DNA of 64,000 bases from Candidatus Saccharibacteria bacterium UBA6224 (GCA_002441585.1 DJWS01000009.1:16353-80352), one strand, 5' to 3'; positions 24,972 through 33,649 are shown, numbered from the stretch's first letter. Notes: generated from the letters alone by a model not told the origin. A program made the numbers and translations.

Positions 24972-26573
24972 ATGTCAGAAAATCTGCGCAACGACGAAGA
25001 AGTCGCGACTCAGCGGCGTGCTCGCATATTGGGCATGGCGTATGTCGACACGTCGACCATGCAGAAGCAGCTTTACAAGAACTTGCTACCCAAAGAAGAG
25101 CTGTATGAGCTCAAGGCGGTGCCGCTCCAGGCTGACCCGCACAACGTTCTCTTCGGTATAACTACCACGACGCCGCAGACGACCATGCAGCACTTGACGC
25201 ATCAGTTCCTCGATCAGCGAATCAGCTTTGCCATCATCTCCGACACCGGCTATCGCGATTTCATGCGCTTGTACGATCCACCGCCGGCCGTGGTTTATCA
25301 CGACATCGATGTGAATTCCAGCAACAGCGCCGACCTGGCCCAGCAAGTGTCCGAGACGCTCGACAAGGTCCGCGCCGACGACATGCTGGGTTATCTGGTG
25401 TCGCAAGCTCACCGCCTGAATGCCAGCGACATACACCTCGAGACTTCGCCGGATTCAGTTCGCATTCGCTTCCGTATCGACGGTGTGCTACACCCGGTCG
25501 CTACCCTGACTATTGAAAAGTATCGCGTACTGGTCAGTGTAATCGCTAGCGCCGGCAATATCTCGACTAGTTCCGAGGAGACCCAACAGGGCCACATCGG
25601 CCAGCGGGTGCGCTTGGCCGATGGTCAGGAGGTCGACATCAACCTCCGACTCGAGACGGCACCGACCATTAACGGACTCGATGTGGTGATGCGTTTGTTT
25701 AACCTTAGCCCCGAGATGTACCACCTCGACCGCCTGGGCCTCAGCGAGGATCAGCGCAGCGTGGTTGATGGCATTATCAGCAAGCCGAGCGGTTTGGTAC
25801 TGATTGTCGGTCCGACCGGTTCGGGCAAAACGACCACGCTTTACTCCATGCTTAATTCGTTGAATAGCGATGAGCGCAAGATCATCACCATCGAAGACCC
25901 GGTCGAATACCAGTTCCCGGGCATCAGCCAGCTGTCGGTCAAAAGCGTCGAAGGTGGTGACTCCAGTTTTGCCAACAAACTCCGCGCTGTGCTGCGTCTT
26001 GACCCAGACATCGTCATGGTTGGTGAGATCCGCGACCTCGATACGGCCCACACAGCGCTGCAGGCTGCCCTGACCGGACACTTGGTGCTCAGCACATTCC
26101 ACGCATCCTCTGCCGCCGCGGCGTTGACTCGATTGGGCGATGTCATCGGCGAGAACCCGTTGTTTGTTTCGGCCGTACGTCTAGTGATGGCCCAGCGGCT
26201 AGTCCGCCGCCTGGATGATACGACCAAGCAAGCTTACCAACCGACCAGCGCCGAGATGACTCGGATTTACGAAGTTCTCAAGGATTTGCCGCCAAATTCA
26301 CCCAAGCCGCAGCTAGAGGGTCTTCGCCTGTACAAGCCCGGCAGCTCAGCCGAAAATCCCTATGGCTATGATGGCCAGATAGCCATCCGTGAACAATTCA
26401 CCATGGATGGTGCCATGCACCAGCTGTTCGAGACAAAGCACGAACTGCTGACGACCCAACAGATCGAAGCCACGGCGCGAGCTAGCGGCATGCGTACCAT
26501 GCTCCAGGATGCCATGTTACGCGTCTGCGCCGGCGAAACCACGCTAGAAGAAGTCTATCGCGTCATCGGCTGA
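24972..26573 (+). CDS. pilB: PilB/GspE-type secretion ATPase
   Basis: 533 aa from ATG 24972; the longer frame from 24852 would run through the divergent methyltransferase start. An N-terminal MshEN/T2SSE_N-like region is followed by the ATPase core with Walker A GPTGSGKT at 280-287, an Asp box, Walker B DPDIVMVGEIRD and a His box (STFHASSAAAA). The tetracysteine zinc module of most PilB/GspE proteins is absent. It powers assembly of type IV pili, which are linked to twitching and host attachment in Saccharibacteria. No pilC, pilT or pilin gene is adjacent. Confidence 0.87.
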   Translation: MSENLRNDEEVATQRRARILGMAYVDTSTMQKQLYKNLLPKEELYELKAVPLQADPHNVLFGITTTTPQTTMQHLTHQFLDQRISFAIISDTGYRDFMRLYDPPPAVVYHDIDVNSSNSADLAQQVSETLDKVRADDMLGYLVSQAHRLNASDIHLETSPDSVRIRFRIDGVLHPVATLTIEKYRVLVSVIASAGNISTSSEETQQGHIGQRVRLADGQEVDINLRLETAPTINGLDVVMRLFNLSPEMYHLDRLGLSEDQRSVVDGIISKPSGLVLIVGPTGSGKTTTLYSMLNSLNSDERKIITIEDPVEYQFPGISQLSVKSVEGGDSSFANKLRAVLRLDPDIVMVGEIRDLDTAHTALQAALTGHLVLSTFHASSAAAALTRLGDVIGENPLFVSAVRLVMAQRLVRRLDDTTKQAYQPTSAEMTRIYEVLKDLPPNSPKPQLEGLRLYKPGSSAENPYGYDGQIAIREQFTMDGAMHQLFETKHELLTTQQIEATARASGMRTMLQDAMLRVCAGETTLEEVYRVIG

Positions 26574-26588
26574 CCAGCCTCCAGCGTA

Positions 26589-26618
26589 TTGGACAACCTC
26601 AACATACGGTGGTATTGT
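26589..26618 (+). promoter_or_regulatory. Possible promoter of the first WhiB-like gene
   Basis: TTGGAC (26589-26594), 18-bp spacer, TATTGT (26613-26618). The AAAGGA ribosome-binding site lies 10 nt further on. Confidence 0.38.
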
Positions 26619-26638
26619 TCGATCAGCAAAGGATATAT

Positions 26639-27025
26639 ATGACACAACGAGAAGTGCTACCAGAACTTGTTTCCCAGGACGAAATTACTCTCAAAGAAGC
26701 CGCACCGCTGTTCGCTAACTATATTGATCCGCAAGGTGAACGCTGGCGTAATTATGAAGCTGATGCGGCGTGCTTGGGCCAGGACCCGGAGTTATTCATG
26801 ATTTACGGCAAAGGCGAACATGGCACAGATGCCAAAGCCTTTTGTCGAACGTGTCCCGTTGCTCGAATCTGCTTGGCCGCCGCCTATGATCCGGGTGTTG
26901 ACCGGCACGCTGTCCGAGGAAATATGACGGGCGGAGAACGCAAACGATTATTGCAGAGCTTCGTGATGAAGCACAATGCCGTAGTGGCACGCCGTCGACA
27001 AACGGAAGAATCCACGGCCGCCTAG
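26639..27025 (+). CDS. WhiB-like (Wbl) iron-sulfur regulatory protein, copy 1
   Basis: 128 aa. Four cysteines C45, C69, C72 and C78 give the Wbl spacing C-x23-C-x2-C-x5-C that holds a [4Fe-4S] cluster; CRTCPVARICLAAA is the diagnostic core. The downstream G[VI]WGG turn is degenerate (AVRGN, then MTGGERKR), and the tail is basic (RRR near 118-120). Wbl proteins act by binding sigma-A region 4 and DNA in Actinobacteria. The ATG at 26639 has AAAGGA six nt upstream; the longer frame from 26609 is less likely. It sits 65 bp after pilB and before a second Wbl gene. Confidence 0.85.
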   Translation: MTQREVLPELVSQDEITLKEAAPLFANYIDPQGERWRNYEADAACLGQDPELFMIYGKGEHGTDAKAFCRTCPVARICLAAAYDPGVDRHAVRGNMTGGERKRLLQSFVMKHNAVVARRRQTEESTAA

Positions 27026-27100
27026 GCCCGCCCGAATCGTCTAAGCGTGCTCGACGAAAGCGGATAGATGTTGTACGCTCGTATTATTAATCGGGTACCT

Positions 27101-27514
27101 ATGGAATCGAACGAGCAAACTGGACAAAAAAAGTCAGCCAGACTAAGACGGCAGACTGCCATCGCCAAGATATTGGACGATCTTGATCCGACAGGGCGAC
27201 GAAAGAGAAATTGGGGCGTCGAAGCCGCCTGTCTCGACGAGAGTCCGGATACTTTTTACGTCGACGGTTCGTCCGGCAAGGACGAGAAGCTGCAAAAAGC
27301 CAAAGATATCTGCCGAACTTGCCCGGTCGCTAAGATATGCCTGGCTTTCGCTTTTGAGAACGATACGCACGATTACTATGTGATGGGCGGAATGATAGGC
27401 TCCGAACGCAAAGCGATGCTCGGACGCTATATCGCCGGGTTCGATGAAACGGTCGCTGCGCCGCCAGCCGAAGCCGAGATTATCCAGACCGACTCGGACC
27501 AGGCCGTTGCCTAG
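27101..27514 (+). CDS. WhiB-like (Wbl) iron-sulfur regulatory protein, copy 2
   Basis: 137 aa from ATG 27101. Cysteines C44, C71, C74 and C80 (C-x26-C-x2-C-x5-C) match the Wbl cluster motif, with CRTCPVAKICLAFA as core. The tryptophan turn is replaced by YVMGGMIGSERK. The N-terminus is basic (KKSARLRRQ), and the C-terminal 25 residues are acidic and Ala-rich. It is clearly paralogous to copy 1 but only moderately similar, so the pair is not a recent duplication. No Shine-Dalgarno sequence is visible; TATTAT at 27082-27087 may be the -10. An upstream in-frame ATG at 27068 is an alternative start. It overlaps the convergent malic enzyme gene by 4 bp. Confidence 0.85.
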   Translation: MESNEQTGQKKSARLRRQTAIAKILDDLDPTGRRKRNWGVEAACLDESPDTFYVDGSSGKDEKLQKAKDICRTCPVAKICLAFAFENDTHDYYVMGGMIGSERKAMLGRYIAGFDETVAAPPAEAEIIQTDSDQAVA

Positions 27515-28644
27515 ACTATCTCGGCGGCGATGGCCGCCGCCAAACCCTCGGCAGTTATTTTGGGGATGATTTGGTCGGCTGCCGGTTTCTCGACAAATCC
27601 GGCCAGCACTTCGGCGGCTTTCATTTTGTGCTCGTCGGTAATCTGCCGGACGCGGTTGTCCAGTGCGCCACGGAAAATGCCCGGAAAGACCAAGGCGTTG
27701 TTGACCTGGTTCGGGAAATCGCTCCGTCCGGTAGCGACCACGGCGGCACCGGCGGCCCTGGCCTCATCCGGCATGATTTCTGGTGTCGGGTTGGCCATGG
27801 CAAAGATTATCGGGTCCTTGGCCATGGTACCAATCATGTCGCCTGTCAGTAGTCCGGGCTGCGACACGCCGATGAAGATGTCGGCGTCCTTGATGGCGTC
27901 GGCTAGCGAACCGTCGATATTATTTTCATTAGTAAATTCCAGTAGGCGCTCTTTGGCGTCGTTCAGATCGGTCCGGTTCTTGCTGATGATGCCTTTACTA
28001 TCCACGGCAACGATGTGCGGGGCAGCGTACTTTTGGAGCAACTTGGCTATGGCCACGCCGGCGGCGCCGGCACCGACGATGACGATCTTGCTGTCGCCCA
28101 GCTGCCGCCCGGTGACTTTGCAGGCGTTGATGAGTCCGGCCAGCGTGACTGTAGCTGTGCCGTGCTGATCGTCATGCATGACGGGAATGGGCAATTCTGC
28201 GGCCAGACGTTCTTCGACCTCAAAACAGATGGGTGCGGCAATATCTTCCAGGTTGATACCGCCGAAGCTCGGAGCCATGGCCTTGACGGCCGCTACGATT
28301 TCGTCAGCCGAATGCACGTCCAGCACGATTGGCACGGCATCGATACCGCCAAATTGCTTGAACAATAACGCCTTGCCCTCCATGACAGGCAGGGCGCTCA
28401 AAGGCCCGATGTTGCCCAGGCCCAGCACGGCCGAGCCGTCGCTGATGACGCCGACGCAGTTATTCAACCAAGTATAATCGCGCGCCTCGTCCGGATGCTC
28501 GGCCACGTAACTACTGACCGCGCCCACGCCGGGCGTGTAATACACTTTCAACTTGTCAAAGGTGAAGTCCGGGTCTTTCAACTCCACCGAAATTTTGCCA
28601 CGCAACTCCTTATGACGTCGCAGCGCCTCTTCGCCAATATCCAT
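27511..28644 (-). CDS. NAD(P)-dependent malic enzyme
   Basis: 377 aa, the short bacterial form without a phosphotransacetylase-like tail. It decarboxylates malate to pyruvate. The catalytic Tyr is in YYTPGVGAV (Y36), the Lys lies in EGKALLFKQFGG, the metal-binding acids in MHDDQHGTA and the nucleotide-binding glycines in VIVGAGAAGVAIA. GGAGGG three nt before the ATG is the ribosome-binding site, and TACAAT (28668-28673, minus strand) a probable -10. Malic enzyme is one of the few central-carbon enzymes widely kept in Saccharibacteria. Confidence 0.92.
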   Translation of the reverse strand: MDIGEEALRRHKELRGKISVELKDPDFTFDKLKVYYTPGVGAVSSYVAEHPDEARDYTWLNNCVGVISDGSAVLGLGNIGPLSALPVMEGKALLFKQFGGIDAVPIVLDVHSADEIVAAVKAMAPSFGGINLEDIAAPICFEVEERLAAELPIPVMHDDQHGTATVTLAGLINACKVTGRQLGDSKIVIVGAGAAGVAIAKLLQKYAAPHIVAVDSKGIISKNRTDLNDAKERLLEFTNENNIDGSLADAIKDADIFIGVSQPGLLTGDMIGTMAKDPIIFAMANPTPEIMPDEARAAGAAVVATGRSDFPNQVNNALVFPGIFRGALDNRVRQITDEHKMKAAEVLAGFVEKPAADQIIPKITAEGLAAAIAAEIV

Positions 28645-28667
28645 GAACCCTCCTTTTCTTGCCTAAT

Positions 28668-28673
28668 ATTGTA
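28668..28673 (-). promoter_or_regulatory. -10 element of the malic enzyme gene
   Basis: TACAAT on the minus strand, 23 nt before the ATG, giving a leader that contains GGAGGG. No -35 was recognised. Confidence 0.45.
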
Positions 28674-28698
28674 CCGTCATTTTTTATGCCGCGCGATA

Positions 28699-28727
28699 TT
28701 GTTAAGTCGTAACAGATGTGTTACACT
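28699..28727 (+). promoter_or_regulatory. Promoter of rplS
   Basis: TTGTTA (28699-28704), 17-bp spacer, TACACT (28722-28727) with TG two nt upstream. The leader of about 33 nt carries AAGGTGG before the ATG at 28767. Confidence 0.6.
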
Positions 28728-28766
28728 TGTCATTAAGGAAATATTAGTGTAAGGTGGTTTAGGTCT

Positions 28767-29291
28767 ATGCAATCTATTGTCCAAAAAATTGGTGATTCTT
28801 ACAAAAAGGCTGCTGTCGTCGATGTACGCAGCGGTGATACTGTCAAAGTGCACCAAAAAATTCGTGAAGGTAACAAAGAGCGTGTGCAGATTTTCCAGGG
28901 GTTGGTCATTCGTACCGACAACAAGAACAGCCACACCAGCCGTATCACCGTGCGCCGCATCGCTAGCGGTATCGGTGTCGAGAAGAGCTTTTTGCTTCAC
29001 AGCCCACTAGTTCTGAAGGTCGAAGTGACCAAGCGCAGCAAGGTCCGCCGCAACTACCTAACTTACATGCGTGAGCGTACCGGCAAGGCCGCCCGCATGA
29101 CCGGTCTGGATTTTGACCGCCGCGCCGTGAATGATGTCCGTGATGTCGAGGCCGAAAAAGCCGAAGCCGAAGCTAAGGCCGCAGCCGCTGCCGAAGCCGA
29201 AGCCAAAGCTGCCGAGAAGGCTGCCGAGGACGCTGAGCTCGAAAAGAAGGCCGCCGAAGTGGCAGCCCGTCACGAGCAAGACACCAAATAA
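28767..29291 (+). CDS. rplS: 50S ribosomal protein L19 (bL19) with long Ala/Glu/Lys tail
   Basis: 174 aa, about 55 longer than the usual 115-120. The L19 core covers residues 1 to about 118: DTVKVHQKIREGNKERVQIFQG, RKIAS-type VRRIASGIGVEKSFLLHSP and KRSKVRRNYLTYMRERTGKAARM. The tail is a run of Ala, Glu and Lys predicted to be a single charged helix. L19 sits at the 30S-50S bridge region. The gene is monocistronic: its own promoter upstream and a strong terminator downstream. Confidence 0.95.
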   Translation: MQSIVQKIGDSYKKAAVVDVRSGDTVKVHQKIREGNKERVQIFQGLVIRTDNKNSHTSRITVRRIASGIGVEKSFLLHSPLVLKVEVTKRSKVRRNYLTYMRERTGKAARMTGLDFDRRAVNDVRDVEAEKAEAEAKAAAAAEAEAKAAEKAAEDAELEKKAAEVAARHEQDTK

Positions 29292-29313
29292 TTTTTGTTT
29301 TCTCTCAAGTACT

Positions 29314-29340
29314 AACACCCGGCAATCGCCGGGTGTTTTT
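29314..29340 (+). terminator. Rho-independent terminator after rplS
   Basis: A 10-bp perfect stem (AACACCCGGC with GCCGGGTGTT) around the loop AATC, ending in a T run. Confidence 0.92.
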
Positions 29341-29345
29341 AATGC

Positions 29346-29354
29346 TGCTACAAT
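29346..29354 (+). promoter_or_regulatory. Extended -10 of rnhB, leaderless position
   Basis: TGC plus TACAAT (29349-29354), 6 nt before the rnhB ATG, no Shine-Dalgarno sequence. It starts immediately after the rplS terminator. Confidence 0.55.
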
Positions 29355-29360
29355 GGCTAA

Positions 29361-29921
29361 ATGAGTAGGGGAGTGATTGGAATTGATGAGGTTGGCCGCG
29401 GTTGTTGGGCTGGTCCGTTAGTCGCCGGTGCGGTTTTGCTTGACCGACCCATTTCTGGGCTAAAAGATTCCAAGAAACTGTCGAAATTGCAGCGCGAGCG
29501 GTTGGCGGGACTCATCCAGGAGGAGGCCCTAGCCATCGGCCTTGGCTGGGTCTGGCCATCGGCCATTGACAGCGGTGGTATTACTGCGGCCGTCAAGACG
29601 GCCATGCGCGATGCCTTAGCCGCTATCACGGCGGACTACGACGAGGTTATCATCGATGGTAACATCAACTATTTTGCCGATAATCCCAAGGCTCGGGCGC
29701 TGATTAAGGCCGACGATACGGTACCGGCCGTTAGCGCCGCCAGCATCATCGCCAAAGTGGCCCGCGATAACTACATGGCCGAAGTGGCCGCACAATATCC
29801 AGGTTACGGGTTCGAGGTACATGTCGGTTATGGCACCGCCAAACATCAGGCGGCGCTAAGCCAATTGGGTGTTTGTGATATACATCGCCGAAGTTTCCGA
29901 CCAGTCAGGGCGCTAATATGA
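29361..29921 (+). CDS. rnhB: Ribonuclease HII
   Basis: 186 aa. The metal-binding D9 and E10 are in GIDEVGRGCWAGPLVAGAV, followed by LKDSKKLSKLQRERL; the third Asp is in EVIIDGN and the last in VARDNYM near residue 136. It removes RNA primers and misincorporated ribonucleotides from DNA. The YraN gene follows with an ATGA overlap. Translation should begin from a leaderless transcript. Confidence 0.93.
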   Translation: MSRGVIGIDEVGRGCWAGPLVAGAVLLDRPISGLKDSKKLSKLQRERLAGLIQEEALAIGLGWVWPSAIDSGGITAAVKTAMRDALAAITADYDEVIIDGNINYFADNPKARALIKADDTVPAVSAASIIAKVARDNYMAEVAAQYPGYGFEVHVGYGTAKHQAALSQLGVCDIHRRSFRPVRALI

Positions 29922-30268
29922 GCATGAGCAGTACGGACACCGGGCACCGAGCCGAACGGGCGGCTGCAAATTACCTTGAGATGCGTGGATTCAAAATAGT
30001 CGAACTAAATTGGCGACGCCCGCGTTGCGAGGTCGACATAATTGCCCGTAAAGATGGAGTAGTCTATTTCGTCGAGGTCAAATACCGCAGCAACGACAAC
30101 CAGGGCGGTGGTTTGGATTACATCACCGATGAAAAACTCAAACGTATGCGTCGCGGTGCCGAGACGTGGGTTGTCGAGGAAAAATATCAGGGTGAGTATC
30201 AGCTGGCGGCCGTCGAGCTGTCTGGTCCTGATTTCATTGTGGAACACTTCATCGAAGATGTGTTATAA
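29918..30268 (+). CDS. yraN: YraN/UPF0102-family endonuclease-like protein
   Basis: 116 aa, usual size for UPF0102. The nuclease-fold motif is visible: GHRAERAAANYLEMRGFKIVELNWR, then CEVDIIARKDGVVYFVEVKYRS (D and ExK of the restriction-endonuclease-like core) and EKLKRMRRGAETW. Activity is unproven in the family. The start is in an ATGA overlap with rnhB, a frequent pairing in bacteria; a second ATG at 29924 is possible. Confidence 0.88.
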   Translation: MSMSSTDTGHRAERAAANYLEMRGFKIVELNWRRPRCEVDIIARKDGVVYFVEVKYRSNDNQGGGLDYITDEKLKRMRRGAETWVVEEKYQGEYQLAAVELSGPDFIVEHFIEDVL

Positions 30269-30274
30269 CCAGTG

Positions 30275-30958
30275 TTATTGCTGGCTGAGCTGCTCACGGT
30301 ATTTTTGAACGAAAGCGTCTTTGGCACTTTTGAGTGCCTGCCAGGCCGCCTTGGCCGTGATTGACATTTGGCGACCGGCTTTTGGCGCCAGGCCAGTAAT
30401 GAGGGTGTCGTATAGGTCGCTAACCTGGTGTAGTTGCTTGCCGGTGATGCAATCGGGGCCCTCAAAATGCATGTTGAGTAATTCTGGGGCCGTCGGCAGG
30501 TCGGTCCCTAGCTGGTTGGCGTAGGTAAAGGCATCGGCATAGGCCGGATCGGCCAGCGCATTCAGACTTATGGCCTCGGCATTAACGACGTCTCGCAGCG
30601 TCACGTCCTGGTCTGATGACTTGGCGACCTTGAGCGCGTTGAGTTGTTTCTGTATGTCATCGGCATTCGTCGGCTTATAACGCGAGCCAGGAAAGGCTGG
30701 CACATATGGCGTCTCGCAGTTATCAGACGTCTTTTCGGGCGTAATTACGGGCGTGGTCGGTAAGTCTGACGGCGAAATTGGGCTGGTCGGTTCCGGTGTT
30801 GTCGGCTCCGGTTGTTCGAAAGTAGTGCTCGACGAAGCGACAGAAGGATTAGGTGGTGCCTCGCCACTCGTGCAGGCGGATACCGCCATCACGCCAGCAA
30901 GAGCAATCGCCACCGGTGCATAGGGCACTCGCGAACGTTCTTCTTTATTTGTCTCCAT
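30275..30958 (-). CDS. Putative lipoprotein
   Basis: 227 aa from ATG 30958 (a longer frame begins at 30979 but covers the promoter). The N-terminus is basic, then APVAIALAGVMAVSAC, a lipobox ending at C29. Residues about 35-80 are a Pro/Thr/Ser-rich spacer, followed by a helical domain with two Cys (in DNCETP and GPDCITG) that may be disulfide-bonded outside the membrane. The family is not recognised. It converges on yraN, 6 bp apart. Confidence 0.68.
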   Translation of the reverse strand: METNKEERSRVPYAPVAIALAGVMAVSACTSGEAPPNPSVASSSTTFEQPEPTTPEPTSPISPSDLPTTPVITPEKTSDNCETPYVPAFPGSRYKPTNADDIQKQLNALKVAKSSDQDVTLRDVVNAEAISLNALADPAYADAFTYANQLGTDLPTAPELLNMHFEGPDCITGKQLHQVSDLYDTLITGLAPKAGRQMSITAKAAWQALKSAKDAFVQKYREQLSQQ

Positions 30959-30965
30959 GACGGGT

Positions 30966-30971
30966 ATTTTA
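30966..30971 (-). promoter_or_regulatory. -10 element of the lipoprotein gene, leaderless position
   Basis: TAAAAT on the minus strand, 7 nt before the ATG at 30958; no Shine-Dalgarno sequence. Confidence 0.42.
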
Positions 30972-31028
30972 TCGGACAATCAGTAAGACCATAGCCGAAA
31001 ATCTTACAGCTAAAAATCAAACAACTGT

Positions 31029-33614
31029 CTAGTTGGAGAAAAACTTTTTGATGGCGGCGAGGTCGCGAGAGCGCCAAGCAGATTGCCACTCGATGGTTTC
31101 GATGCCTTGTTTGACTGGGCGTTCGAAAGCAGGGCTCATATGTTCGTCGAAGAACTTGGTGAAGGTGGGGATGAACGAGGCGTCGCTGTAGTTGCGAGCG
31201 GCGTAGTTGGGCATGCGGTAGAAGCTGAGGTCACCGCCCAGATTATCCTCTAACCATTTCCAGTTGGCGGTCATCCATTCCCAGGAGGCGTCGCGCGCAT
31301 GGCGGTTCATGAAGCTGTAGGCCAGCCAATAACCGGCGTCTTGCAGGCGGACGTTGTCTTGTGTGATTTGGGCCAGAGCTTTTTGGACTAGCTCTGGTTG
31401 CTCGAAACTGGTCAGTGCGGCCGACAGCGTGACGCGGTCTTCGCTGTTTTTGCTGGCGTTGTGCATGGCTAGCAATTTTTCAAACTCGTCCTTGCCGCCT
31501 TCGCGAGCAGCAGTGCCGTAGACGACGCCGCGGATGTCCGGGTCGACATCTTCGGGCTTTGTCATGCCTTTGAAACGCTTGAGCGCTTCGTCGACCACGG
31601 CTTTATCATCTGACACCGAGGCCAGTGATAGTACGGTTGGGCGGAGCAGGGTGTCGAAGTGCGATTCGCCCTCTTTGGCGTCCCAACCGAGCCGCGCGAC
31701 TTGCTTGGTGGCCAGTTTGCGCCCCAATGGTTTCATGGCTTCACGCAAATCTTCATCGCGCATGGTGCTGCGCACGGCAGCCAAGGCTCCGGCCATGACA
31801 TCCCAAACGAAGGTGTTGTCCTCGTGCTCGTACTCTTTTAGTAGTGTCAGTGAATTAACCGTGCTGGTGTAACCGGCTTTGGCCGCCTCGAAACTGTCAG
31901 CCAGGATACCTAGGCGATCTAGTGCCGGTAGCTTGCTGATATTTGGCGCCAGCTTGGCCAACTGATCGGCTGTGTAGATAACCCTACAAAAACTGGTGTG
32001 ATCTTGGTTGAAAATCGGGATACTCTCGCCCAGTGGCTCGTCCAGTGTTATCTCGGTAACGGCCTTGGTGATGGTCAGGCCGTCGTCCGGGCTGAGCGGA
32101 ATCGGCCAGGTGGCTGGCTGCTTGTCGGCCGACGGATTGAGGTAAAAACGCTCTTGTTCGAACGTCTCGGTGGTGTCGGTGACGGTAGCTTTGACGATAG
32201 GGTAGCCGGGCTGGGACGTCCAGGTGCCCATGAAATCTTGGACCGGCTTGCCGGAGGCCTCTTCCCAGGCCGCCCACAGATCGGTGCTGACGGTGTTGGC
32301 GTAGGCGTGGCGCTTGAGGTACAGGCGCAGGCCGTCGCGGAAATCGTCGTCGCCCAGATACTGTTTGAGCATCAGCAGCACGCTGGCGCCCTTTTCGTAA
32401 CTGATGGCATCGAAGATGGTGCGGATTTCGTCGGGGTGGTTGATGGTCACTTCGATGGGGTGCGTGTTGGCTAGGGCGTCGAGCTTGAGCGCCTGGCTTT
32501 GCTCACTGACGATGAAATCTTCCCAAACGTTCCACTCCGGAAATAAATGGTCGACGGCCAGGTAGCTCATCCAGCTGGCGAAACTTTCGTTCAGCCACAG
32601 GTCGTTCCACCACTTCATGGTCACCAAGTTGCCAAACCATTGGTGGGTCAGTTCGTGCGCCACCACGTTGGCAACGTATTGCTTCATGGGCAAGCTGGTG
32701 TTGGCGGGGTCGACCAGTAGGGCTTGTTCGCGGAAGGTTATACAACCCCAGTTCTCCATGGCGCCGCTGGCGAAGTCCGGCAGGGCAAGAAAATCGCATT
32801 TGGCCAGCGGATAGGGAACATCGAAGTAATCGTTATAAAATTCCAGACACTTGACGGCTACGTCCAGAGCGAACTCGGTGTGCTGGATGTTGTCCGGTGT
32901 GGCGTAGGTGCGGACGACGACGCCATCGCGGGTCTTGGCCTCCAGAAAATCCATGTTGCCGAAGGCAAAGGCCAGGAGGTAAGTGCTCATGCGTGGGGTG
33001 GTTTCGAAGAACGTTCGCTGATGGGTAGCGTTCTCCATGGCCGTTGGCTGGTAGTCTTCGCCCTGCTGTTTGGCAAAAATCTGCTGCTTGATGGGCGTGT
33101 TGGCGACGACCGTCTTGGTGACGGGCGTGCCTAGTACCAAATCAAAGGTTGCCTTGGCCTCCGGCTCGTCGATGCACGGGAAAGCCTCGCGGGCGTGGTG
33201 GCTCTCGAACTGAGTGGCGATGAGTTTTTGCTCCGTTCCGCCCTGCTCGAAGAAGCAGGGGTAAATACCTTCCATGTTGCGGGTAATCTTGCCCGTGAAG
33301 TCCATCATCACCGTGTACTCACCCGGGTAGGCCATCTCTTTGGTGTGCAGCCGGACTTCATCGTAGCTGGATTGATTGTTGATGCGCTCGACAGTCAACG
33401 GTGCTTCGCCCTTTTTGTCGCTACGTCGTACACTTGCCTGAGTAATCTTGAGCCCCTTCTGATGGAAAGTCAGTCGTTGGCTGGGGCGGCCGGTCTTCTT
33501 GCCAGTTATGACGACACTGCCCCTGAAGATCATAGCCTCGGGGTCAACATCGACAAGCAAGTCATAATGATCGGGTTGAAATTGTTCGAATAGTCGTCTC
33601 ACGGTTTTGCTCAT
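31029..33614 (-). CDS. pepN: M1-family zinc aminopeptidase
   Basis: 861 aa. The substrate-binding GAMEN motif is at 284-288, and the zinc site HELTH (H320, E321, H324) with E343 in LWLNES completes the M1 signature. The N-terminal beta-domain and the long C-terminal ERAP1-like helical domain are both present. No signal peptide, so cytoplasmic peptide trimming is likely, useful to a peptide-scavenging cell. The frame stays open upstream to 34919 but is antisense to nusA there; MSKTVRRLFEQ at 33614 is the natural start, 6 nt after an extended -10. Confidence 0.94.
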   Translation of the reverse strand: MSKTVRRLFEQFQPDHYDLLVDVDPEAMIFRGSVVITGKKTGRPSQRLTFHQKGLKITQASVRRSDKKGEAPLTVERINNQSSYDEVRLHTKEMAYPGEYTVMMDFTGKITRNMEGIYPCFFEQGGTEQKLIATQFESHHAREAFPCIDEPEAKATFDLVLGTPVTKTVVANTPIKQQIFAKQQGEDYQPTAMENATHQRTFFETTPRMSTYLLAFAFGNMDFLEAKTRDGVVVRTYATPDNIQHTEFALDVAVKCLEFYNDYFDVPYPLAKCDFLALPDFASGAMENWGCITFREQALLVDPANTSLPMKQYVANVVAHELTHQWFGNLVTMKWWNDLWLNESFASWMSYLAVDHLFPEWNVWEDFIVSEQSQALKLDALANTHPIEVTINHPDEIRTIFDAISYEKGASVLLMLKQYLGDDDFRDGLRLYLKRHAYANTVSTDLWAAWEEASGKPVQDFMGTWTSQPGYPIVKATVTDTTETFEQERFYLNPSADKQPATWPIPLSPDDGLTITKAVTEITLDEPLGESIPIFNQDHTSFCRVIYTADQLAKLAPNISKLPALDRLGILADSFEAAKAGYTSTVNSLTLLKEYEHEDNTFVWDVMAGALAAVRSTMRDEDLREAMKPLGRKLATKQVARLGWDAKEGESHFDTLLRPTVLSLASVSDDKAVVDEALKRFKGMTKPEDVDPDIRGVVYGTAAREGGKDEFEKLLAMHNASKNSEDRVTLSAALTSFEQPELVQKALAQITQDNVRLQDAGYWLAYSFMNRHARDASWEWMTANWKWLEDNLGGDLSFYRMPNYAARNYSDASFIPTFTKFFDEHMSPAFERPVKQGIETIEWQSAWRSRDLAAIKKFFSN

Positions 33615-33620
33615 TAGACT

Positions 33621-33629
33621 AGTGTAGCA
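33621..33629 (-). promoter_or_regulatory. Extended -10 of pepN, leaderless position
   Basis: On the minus strand, TGC then TACACT, ending 6 nt before the pepN ATG. No Shine-Dalgarno sequence. Confidence 0.6.
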
Positions 33630-33649
33630 TCCGGGCTTGGTCCGTGCGG

